Both the position numbers and the translations under genes were made by a program. Below, in pieces: positions 53,813 to 61,000 of a stretch of 64,000 nucleotides of DNA (positions are counted from its first letter, which is position 1; each line of letters begins with the position of its first letter). The notes below the pieces were generated by a model. It made no database searches and had not been told where the DNA came from. It saw only the letters and a list, made by a program, of their open reading frames with translations. This stretch comes from a virus: positions 254,165-318,164 of the IMG/VR virus record IMGVR_UViG_3300042465_005589; one strand, written 5' to 3'.

Positions 53813-54489
53813 TGGATTATAATAATTTTGATTGGGGATGGATGGGACAAAGTGAAGAAGGTTTGTTTCATAAAGAACAAATAACTCAAGAAACATTTGT
53901 TGATAAAATATATGAAAAGTTTTTTGAAGTTTCTGAAGGTGATATTGTTTTAGATTTTGGTGCTAGTGTTGGACCATTTACGTATAGTATTTTATCAAAA
54001 AAACCAAAACACGTATATTGTCTTGAACCAAGTGAATTTGAATTTCCCACATTAGTTAATAATACAGTTGGTCATCCGGTAACACCAATATTGAAGGGTG
54101 TCTCAAATACCAACACATATACTGAGGGTAATGACATTTATGGTGGTTCAAAACAAATGGAAGGAATTACTTTTAAAAAACTTTGTGAGTTATATAATTT
54201 AAAAACCATAGATTTTTTAAAAACAGATTGTGAGGGTGGTGAATACGATATTTTTAATGATGAGAATTTTGAATTTATTAAAAATAATGTCAAAAAAATC
54301 ACCGGTGAGTGGCATTTAGGTACACCAATTTTAAAAGAAAAATTTAAAAAATTCAGAGATACTTACTTACAATACTTTATAAATGTTGAGGTGTACTCAA
54401 TAGATGGTGTTAATGTAAAATGGAATTTAATGTCTGACAATTTTTTAGAACACTATACAGAAATAATAATACACATATATAACGTTTAA
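53812..54489 (+). CDS. FkbM-family methyltransferase
   Basis: A 225-aa SAM-dependent enzyme: SAM-binding motif I IVLDFGASVGPFTYSIL (about 45-61), acidic ribose-binding CLEPSEFEF, and the FkbM hallmark IDFLKTDCEGGEYDIF. FkbM proteins O-methylate sugars and other hydroxyl groups, commonly on surface glycans. Its ATG shares a base with the stop of the giant glycosyltransferase (TAATG), so it is tightly coupled. It may cap or modify the glycan made by that enzyme. Confidence 0.85.
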   Translation: MDYNNFDWGWMGQSEEGLFHKEQITQETFVDKIYEKFFEVSEGDIVLDFGASVGPFTYSILSKKPKHVYCLEPSEFEFPTLVNNTVGHPVTPILKGVSNTNTYTEGNDIYGGSKQMEGITFKKLCELYNLKTIDFLKTDCEGGEYDIFNDENFEFIKNNVKKITGEWHLGTPILKEKFKKFRDTYLQYFINVEVYSIDGVNVKWNLMSDNFLEHYTEIIIHIYNV

Positions 54490-54493
54490 TTAA

Positions 54494-55312
54494 ATGAAAC
54501 AAATATTTTTTAACTCTTCCCTACCTAGAAGTGGAAGTACATTAATTCAGAATTTATTAGCTCAAAATCCTGAAATTTACTCAACACCAACATCAGGGTT
54601 GGTAGATTTTGTAATCGCTTGTAAAAACAATTACAATCACTCACAAGCATTCCAAGCTCAAAATCAAGATGAAATGACCAAAGCCTTTGTCGATTTTTGT
54701 CAAGATGGTATGCAAGGTTATTTTAAAAGACTTACTGATAAACCAATCGTAATCGATAAAAGTCGAGAATGGGGAATCAATTATGGTTTATTGGAAATGC
54801 TACAACCAAACCCAAAAATTATTTGTATGGTTAGAGATGTTAGAGCTGTCTATAGTTCAATGGAAAAGAATTTTAGAAAAAACCCTCATAGAGAAAATGG
54901 GATTCAAAGACCGGCAGAATTAATTGGGACAACCTTAAACAAACGTGTTGATATTTGGGCTAGTGGTGTTCCTGTTGGTGTTGCAATTGATAGGTTATTA
55001 GATACCATTCAACAAGGTATTGCCGAAAAAATGTTATTTATTCGTTACGAGGATTTAATGAGTAATCCTGAAGAAGAAATGAGTAGAATATACAATTATT
55101 TAGAACTACCATATTATGAAGGACATGACTTTGAGAATATATCTCAACTAACTCATGAAGATGATAGAGTACATGGGATATTTGGTGACCACCAATTAAG
55201 ACCTAAATTTGAAAGAAAACCGGATGATTACATGGAAGTGTTGGGGTATGAGATATCAATGAACATTAAAAATCATTATAAATGGTTTTATGACTATTTT
55301 GGATACGTATAA
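54494..55312 (+). CDS. Sulfotransferase (PAPS-dependent)
   Basis: A 272-aa protein with the 5'-phosphosulfate-binding loop at residues 11-16 (SSLPRSGSTLIQNLL) and the 3'-phosphate-binding segment CMVRDVRAVYSSMEKN, followed by FIRYEDLMSNPEEEMSRIYN, a standard late motif of the family. It should transfer sulfate from PAPS to a hydroxyl of a carbohydrate, peptide or lipid. The APS kinase gene that makes PAPS begins 12 bases downstream. The acceptor is unknown; phage glycans or host surface sugars are candidates. Confidence 0.88.
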   Translation: MKQIFFNSSLPRSGSTLIQNLLAQNPEIYSTPTSGLVDFVIACKNNYNHSQAFQAQNQDEMTKAFVDFCQDGMQGYFKRLTDKPIVIDKSREWGINYGLLEMLQPNPKIICMVRDVRAVYSSMEKNFRKNPHRENGIQRPAELIGTTLNKRVDIWASGVPVGVAIDRLLDTIQQGIAEKMLFIRYEDLMSNPEEEMSRIYNYLELPYYEGHDFENISQLTHEDDRVHGIFGDHQLRPKFERKPDDYMEVLGYEISMNIKNHYKWFYDYFGYV

Positions 55313-55324
55313 AAAATTTTAATT

Positions 55325-55777
55325 ATGGCAATATATTGGTTTACAGGTCAGCCCGGAGCAGGTAAGACCACATTAGCAAAACAACTTAAAGATTATCTAC
55401 ACCCAAGTAATGTAATGCTTGTTGATGGAGATGACATTAGAGATGTGTTTCAGAATAAAGATTACTCTGAAAATGGCAGAAGAAAAAATATTGAGAAAGC
55501 ACAAGACATCTCATTATTTTTAGATTCAAAAGGATTTGATGTAATAGTTTCATTAGTATCTCCTTATAAAGACCAACGTGATGAATTTAAAAACAAACAT
55601 AATGTTTTAGAGTTTTACATTCACACCGAAGATATTAGAGGAAGAGAAGATTATCACGTATCTAACTATGAACCACCAACTGAAAATTTTGTGGATGTGG
55701 ATACAACAAATGTTATTGAACAAATCTCTATAGGAATAATTATAAATAAAATTAATGAATATAAATTAAATGGATAA
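55325..55777 (+). CDS. cysC: Adenylylsulfate (APS) kinase
   Basis: A 150-aa P-loop kinase: Walker A GQPGAGKTT (8-16), then VDGDDIRDVFQ and SENGRRKNIEKAQDIS, the APS-binding signature of CysC, and VIVSLVSPYKDQRDEFK. It makes PAPS from APS and ATP, the donor for the adjacent sulfotransferase. It is somewhat shorter than bacterial CysC (about 200 aa), lacking N- and C-terminal extensions. Its end overlaps the nucleotidyltransferase gene by 8 bases. Confidence 0.9.
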   Translation: MAIYWFTGQPGAGKTTLAKQLKDYLHPSNVMLVDGDDIRDVFQNKDYSENGRRKNIEKAQDISLFLDSKGFDVIVSLVSPYKDQRDEFKNKHNVLEFYIHTEDIRGREDYHVSNYEPPTENFVDVDTTNVIEQISIGIIINKINEYKLNG

Positions 55778-56180
55778 TTGGGAAAGAAAAACACACGTAC
55801 AAGCAGCATTCGCTTCATCATCGTCAAATAAAAAATATTCAATGTTTGTAGGTAGATGGCAACCGTGGCATCATGGTCATAGAGCATTAATTGACCAACA
55901 ATTGAATAGAGATAAAAATATCCTACTATGTGTTAGAGATGTTGAAATTGATGATAAAAATCCGTTTTCAACAGAATGGGTTATTGAAAACTTAAACAAA
56001 GAATTAAAAGACCTAATTGATGAAGGAAGATTAGTGATTCAGGTTATTCCGGATATAGAAAGTGTTAATATTGGTAGAGGTGTTGGATATGATGTTTATG
56101 AACATTTCCCTCCTGAGGATATTAAAAACATTTCTGCAACAAAAATTAGAGAACAAATGAAAAAAGACGGTAAACTATAA
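55770..56180 (+). CDS. HxGH nucleotidyltransferase-fold protein
   Basis: A 136-aa protein with the cytidylyl/adenylyltransferase signature FVGRWQPWHHGHRALI (HxGH at 34-37) and a C-terminal ISATKIREQM, equivalent to the ISxTxIR motif of this superfamily. ATP sulfurylase, which makes APS, belongs to the same superfamily but is much larger. Here the context (sulfotransferase, APS kinase, DUF2061) hints at a step in sulfate activation, while adjacent heptosyl-type glycosyltransferases would also fit a sugar-nucleotide role. The reaction is not determined. It is overlapped at both ends by neighbours. Confidence 0.75.
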   Translation: MDNWERKTHVQAAFASSSSNKKYSMFVGRWQPWHHGHRALIDQQLNRDKNILLCVRDVEIDDKNPFSTEWVIENLNKELKDLIDEGRLVIQVIPDIESVNIGRGVGYDVYEHFPPEDIKNISATKIREQMKKDGKL

Positions 56181-56395
56181 TGGTAGAAGTAAAACGACAC
56201 ATAGGTAAAGCCGTTAGTTATAGAATGTTAGGGACATTACAAACCTGTATAATCTCATACTTATTTACAGGAAATTTTTTGATTTCAGGTAGTATCGGAT
56301 TAACAGAATTATGTATAAAACCATTAATATATTTCCTACACGAAAGAGTGTGGTATAAATGGATAAAGTTTGGATTAAAAGAAAATAAAGAATAA
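56180..56395 (+). CDS. DUF2061 small membrane protein
   Basis: A 71-aa protein: KRHIGKAVSYRMLGTLQTCI, a membrane segment IISYLFTGNFLISGSIGLTE and a C-terminal FLHERVWYKWI match the DUF2061 pattern (KaxSyRxxGtxxT...HERxW). In bacteria DUF2061 genes are often next to sulfate-assimilation genes such as cysC/cysN/cysD, and it sits next to an APS kinase here too. Inner-membrane location and an unknown role, perhaps sulfate-related, are inferred. Coupled by TAATG with the preceding gene. Confidence 0.8.
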   Translation: MVEVKRHIGKAVSYRMLGTLQTCIISYLFTGNFLISGSIGLTELCIKPLIYFLHERVWYKWIKFGLKENKE

Positions 56396-56396
56396 T

Positions 56397-56432
56397 ATGA
56401 ATGTAATTTTTCAAATCAAACTATTTATATAA
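56397..56432 (+). pseudogene. Duplicated 5' remnant of the GT9 gene
   Basis: ATGAATGTAATTTTTC here closely matches ATGAATGTAATATTTTC at the start of the intact GT9 gene (57143); the fragment encodes MNVIFQIKLFI and a stop against MNVIFSIEGG. It begins 1 base after the DUF2061 stop, the usual spacing for this operon. It thus looks like the original start of the GT9 gene left behind when the GIY-YIG gene inserted. Confidence 0.55.
56421..56430 (+). promoter_or_regulatory. CTATTTATAT box before the GIY-YIG gene
   Basis: The plus strand reads AACTATTTATATAATAAAATAAG, 17 nt before the ATG at 56448. The inserted endonuclease thus carries its own copy of the recurrent box. Confidence 0.5.
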
Positions 56433-56447
56433 TAAAATAAGTTTAAA

Positions 56448-57146
56448 ATGGAAAATAATATTTGTGTTTATTTACATAAAAAACCTAATGGTGATATATT
56501 TTATGTGGGAATTGGGACTAATAAAAGACCTTATGAAAAATTTAGAAAAAATGTATATTGGAAAAATATAACAAATAAATACCCTAATTATATTATTGAA
56601 ATAATTGAAGAAAATTTAACTTGGGAAGATGCCTGTATTATTGAAAAACAATTAATTAGAAAATACGGTAGAAAATGTGATGGTGGTATATTATGTAATA
56701 TAACTTTAGGTGGTGATGGGGTTTATGGTTTAAAACATTCTCAAGAAACTAAAGAAAAATTAAAAAAATTATCAACCGGAAATAAAAATTGTGTTGGATT
56801 TAAACATACTGAAATAACTAAAGTAAATATGAGTAAATCTCATTTAGGTAAAATAACACCAAAAGAAGTTAGAGAAAAAATGTCAAAAACTCATTTAGGT
56901 AGACCAGGTAGAGAATCAGATAAATTAAATGTTAAAAAGGCACATATTAAAAATATAGGTAGAGTTCAAAATGAGGATGAAAAAGAAAAAAGAGCCAAAA
57001 AATTATGTAAACCAATTGAGGTTAATGGTGTAATATATGAATCAATAAAACAATATTCTGAAATAACTAATATTAACCGAAGTAAAGTTTGGCGAAATTT
57101 AAAAGACGAAAAAAATAAAAACTACAAATACATAAATAAAAAATGA
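56448..57146 (+). CDS. GIY-YIG homing endonuclease with NUMOD repeats
   Basis: A 232-aa protein with a GIY-YIG-type catalytic domain (about 1-95: NICVYLHKKPNGDIFYVGIG, EIIEENLTWEDACIIEKQLI, ITLGGDG), then three NUMOD3-like elements (LKHSQETKEKLKK, KHTEITKVNMSKSHLG, TPKEVREKMSKTHLGR), and a NUMOD1-type helix-turn-helix end (IEVNGVIYESIKQYSEITNI). This is the usual layout of free-standing Seg-like phage endonucleases. It separates DUF2061 from the GT9 gene, whose start it overlaps by 4 bases, and is flanked by a short duplication of the GT9 start. Confidence 0.88.
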   Translation: MENNICVYLHKKPNGDIFYVGIGTNKRPYEKFRKNVYWKNITNKYPNYIIEIIEENLTWEDACIIEKQLIRKYGRKCDGGILCNITLGGDGVYGLKHSQETKEKLKKLSTGNKNCVGFKHTEITKVNMSKSHLGKITPKEVREKMSKTHLGRPGRESDKLNVKKAHIKNIGRVQNEDEKEKRAKKLCKPIEVNGVIYESIKQYSEITNINRSKVWRNLKDEKNKNYKYINKK

Positions 57147-58018
57147 ATGTAATATTTTCTATAGAAGGTGGATTAGGAAAATCCATAATGGGTACGGCAG
57201 TATTAAAAGCAATAAAAAAACAATATAGTAAAGCTAACATAATTGTTGTTAGTAGTTATCCGGATGTCTTTATTGGTAATCCAAACGTTAATAAAGTTTT
57301 GACTCACGAAACAATGAGTGGGATATATGAAAAATATATCATGGGTAAAGAAGCAAAAGTATTTGTTTCTGACCCATACTCAACTTCAGATTATATTACC
57401 GAAGAAAAACATCTAATTCAGTTATGGTGTGAAATGTATGGTCTAAATTACAATGGTGAAAAACCTGAATTATTTATAAGTAAAGCCGAAAAACAATACT
57501 TTGAAGGGTTCTATAAGTTAGATAAACCAATTATGGTTATTCAACCTCATGGGGGTGCATTTAACCAACCGTTAAAATATAGTTGGACAAGAGATATACC
57601 TCAACCAATTATGCAAGACATTATAAATCATTTTGCAAATGATTACGCTATCTTACACGTTAAACGAGAAGACCAAATTATTTACGAAAATACGTTCCAA
57701 GCATTAGATTCATTTAGAAGTATTGCTGTATTATTGAGTATGGCAACAAAACGATTATTAATCGATAGTAGTGTTATGCACATTGCGACGGCATTAAATT
57801 TACCATCAGTGGTGACTTGGGTTGGGACAAATCCGGAAGTATTTGGTTTTGATATTCACAATAATATTGTTGCCAATGAACCAACCAAAACACCTGATTT
57901 AAATCATCCACATTATTCTAAATATCTGTTATTCCAAGATATTAGCACTATACCTTATAACGACCTATATGAAGTATTTGATACTCAAAAAATTATAGAA
58001 GCGATTAATCAACAATAA
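57143..58018 (+). CDS. GT9-like glycosyltransferase (heptosyltransferase family)
   Basis: A 291-aa GT-B protein: MNVIFSIEGGLGKSIMGTAV at the N-terminus (GxGD/K-S acceptor-side loop), VIQPHGGAFNQPLKYSW in the donor domain, and LLIDSSVMHIATALNLPSVV with VTWVGTNPEVFGF, the GT9 donor-binding signature (DSSxMHxAxAxxxPxVxxxG). GT9 enzymes transfer heptose or related sugars from ADP- or dTDP-sugars. This compact form resembles the C-terminal heptosyltransferase domain of the giant enzyme in the same operon. It is the last rightward gene before a bidirectional terminator. Confidence 0.82.
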   Translation: MNVIFSIEGGLGKSIMGTAVLKAIKKQYSKANIIVVSSYPDVFIGNPNVNKVLTHETMSGIYEKYIMGKEAKVFVSDPYSTSDYITEEKHLIQLWCEMYGLNYNGEKPELFISKAEKQYFEGFYKLDKPIMVIQPHGGAFNQPLKYSWTRDIPQPIMQDIINHFANDYAILHVKREDQIIYENTFQALDSFRSIAVLLSMATKRLLIDSSVMHIATALNLPSVVTWVGTNPEVFGFDIHNNIVANEPTKTPDLNHPHYSKYLLFQDISTIPYNDLYEVFDTQKIIEAINQQ

Positions 58019-58021
58019 TAA

Positions 58022-58048
58022 AAAACCCCTCTTTATCGGAGGGGTTTT
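58022..58048. terminator. Bidirectional terminator between decoration operon and fibre gene
   Basis: A perfect 10-bp stem (AAAACCCCTC / GAGGGGTTTT) with a 7-nt loop, A-run on one side and T-run on the other, 4 bases after both convergent stops. Confidence 0.92.
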
Positions 58049-58052
58049 CTTT

Positions 58053-61000
58053 TTATTTATTTATTTTATTTTGTAATATTTCAATACCATTCCAATTTTT
58101 AATAGCATCTTTATCTTTTCTTGTTCCTATGATAAGAACGTTGTATTCTAAATCCTCGTTAGCAAATATAGTTACTTTTGTTAAATCTTCATCTACTTTT
58201 CCATAAGCAATTCCAAAACCTTCTTTGGGCGTTACCCAAATTTGAGTGTTTTCATTTAGGAATTTGAAATAATCTGGCAATTCAATTTCAGCAACACCAT
58301 CTACTACTTTAACAACATATCTATAAATATTATCTCCAGCAGTAGGCGATTCAACAAACGAGTGTTGTAAGTAATGAGTTTTGTTTTTTATAGGTTCTGG
58401 GTGCTTAATTCTAAACGTACCACTTGTTTTTGATAATGCTTCAACAAATGTTGTGTTATTCGCAGATGCAGAAAGGTTACTACCAATGATATGTGAGTTA
58501 TAAAAACCAGTTATATTATTATTTGTACCACCTATAATAGAATTATACTTGGCTTTATAACCACTTGAAGAACAAATTGCATTACTCTTACCACCACCAA
58601 TAAAATTAGAACAAGTATATTCAGAATTATATGCAAATATTTGGTTGGATATTCCGCCAGTTATTGTATTATTTTGAGATTCCGTAGCGTAACTTATATT
58701 GTTTATAGCGTTATTATAACCTCCCAAAATAGAGTTACCACAAGTATAAGAAGAATTAGCACTATTTCCACAAATTGAGTTACTCTGACCTCCCCCAATA
58801 ATACTTTTGATATTATGAATCATTCTATTTGTATAACCACCACTAATGGTATTCCAAGTTCCGTAATTTGTATAATTACTTCTACCACCGCCAATTATTG
58901 AATAGTCAGAACAATTAACGTTATATTGACCACCACCAATTGTTGAAAGACCACCAGATGCAGTATTACCACAACCACCACCAATATTTGAAAGAGTACC
59001 AAAAGCAATATTGCCTTGACCTCCACTAATAGTTGATTTACTACCAGAAGCAGTATTAGATTGACCACCACCAACAGTTGAATCACTATTAGAAGCAGTA
59101 TTATTTCTACCACCACTTATTGTTGAAACTAAACCAGAAGCTACATTATATTGACCACCACCAACTGTTGATGAATTGCCAGAAGCGGTATTAGGAGCTG
59201 AATAATAAGCAGAATTATAAAAATTTAATCCGCCACCACTTACTGTTGAACCAATACCAGAAGCAACATTTGATTGACCACCACCAACTGTTGAACGACC
59301 ACCAGAAGCACTATTTTGATAACCACCTCCTATTGTTGCATATGAACTTGAAGCAGTATTATTAAAACCTCCACCAACTGTTGAACGATAACCAGAAGCA
59401 GTATTTAATCTACCCCCACTAACTGTAGAATAACCATTGGAAGCAATATTACCACAACCACCTCCAACTGTTGAATAATTACTTGAAGCAGTATTATTTC
59501 TACCACCACCAATTGTTGCGTATTGATTTGAAGCAATATTACCACAACCACCTCCAATTGTGGCATAATTAGAAGCAGTATTTTGATAACCACCAGAAAC
59601 TGTTGAAAAACTACCATAAGAAGTGTTACATCGACCACCACCAATTGTTGAACAAGGACCTGAGGCGGTATTACATAAACCACCAGCAATTACCCCTAAA
59701 GTTCCGTTAACAGAATTACTATCTCCACCACCAATAAAACCTTTTACACAAATAATACTATTTGAAATACCTCCACCAATTGTGGAGTATGATGCTTTAC
59801 TACAATTTAATTTACCACCACCAATCGTTCCAAAAGTTGATGCTGTTGAACGGTTCTGTTTTCCACCACTTATGGTTGAACCTCCCGAATCATTTTGAAC
59901 AAAATTATCGGAACCACCACCAATGAAAGATATCTCACCTTCCGAGCAGTTTCTATAACCTCCACCTATTGTTGATAATCTTCCTGCGTTAAGACAAGTA
60001 ATAGCGCCTGTCAAATTTCCCGTTGTTACATTAAATGTTCCACCTGATGAATTATGTCCAATACCACCACCAATCGTTACACCTAAAGAGCAACATTCGT
60101 TTGTAGGCGATTGAATTATATTTCTTTGACCACCAGAGATTATAGAGTGTCTTGAATTTGTAATATTACAAAAACCTCCACCAACTGTTGAATATGCCCC
60201 TGATGTAGTATTTTGAAAACCACCACCAATTGTTGAATATTGACAACAAGCTGTGTTAGATTTGCCACCACCAATAAATGAGAAAACACCACTAACTGTG
60301 TTACATCGACCACCACCAATTGTTGAACTATTGCCAGTAGCAATATTAACACTACCACCCCCTACTGTTGATTGATAACTACAAGCAGTATTGTTTTGTC
60401 CACCACCAATTGTTGAACTACTACCCCAAACAGTGTTAGATTTACCACCTCCAATTGTTGCAAAACCAATAGAAGGATTTGCAACATTACAATAACCACC
60501 TCCAATTGTATTACCACCAGACGCACCATAAACTACCAAAGAGTTTGTATAAATAAGGTTACAATTACCACCAGCAATAACATCCCCAATTTTTGGGTAA
60601 GCATTATTATAATTTTGTGATGGAAATATTCTATTATATTTACCACCACCAATAAATGAAAAATAACCAGACGCCAAATTACTACAACCACCACCTATTG
60701 TTGAATAATTACAAGAAGCAGTATTAATAAAACCACCACCAACTGTTGAAGCAATATTTGAAGCAATATTATCATAACCACCGCCAATTGTTGAATAAGT
60801 ATTAGAAGCAGTATTAGCTTGACCACCACCAATTGTTGAACGAGTACCAGAAGCGATATTAGTAACACCACCACCAATAAAAGAATAAGCACCTGTTGCA
60901 CAGTTTCTAAATCCTCCACCAATTGTTGATAATCTACCAGCATTACAACAAGCAATCGTTCCGGTTAAAGTTCCTGTAGTCGCATTAAATGTTCCACCTG

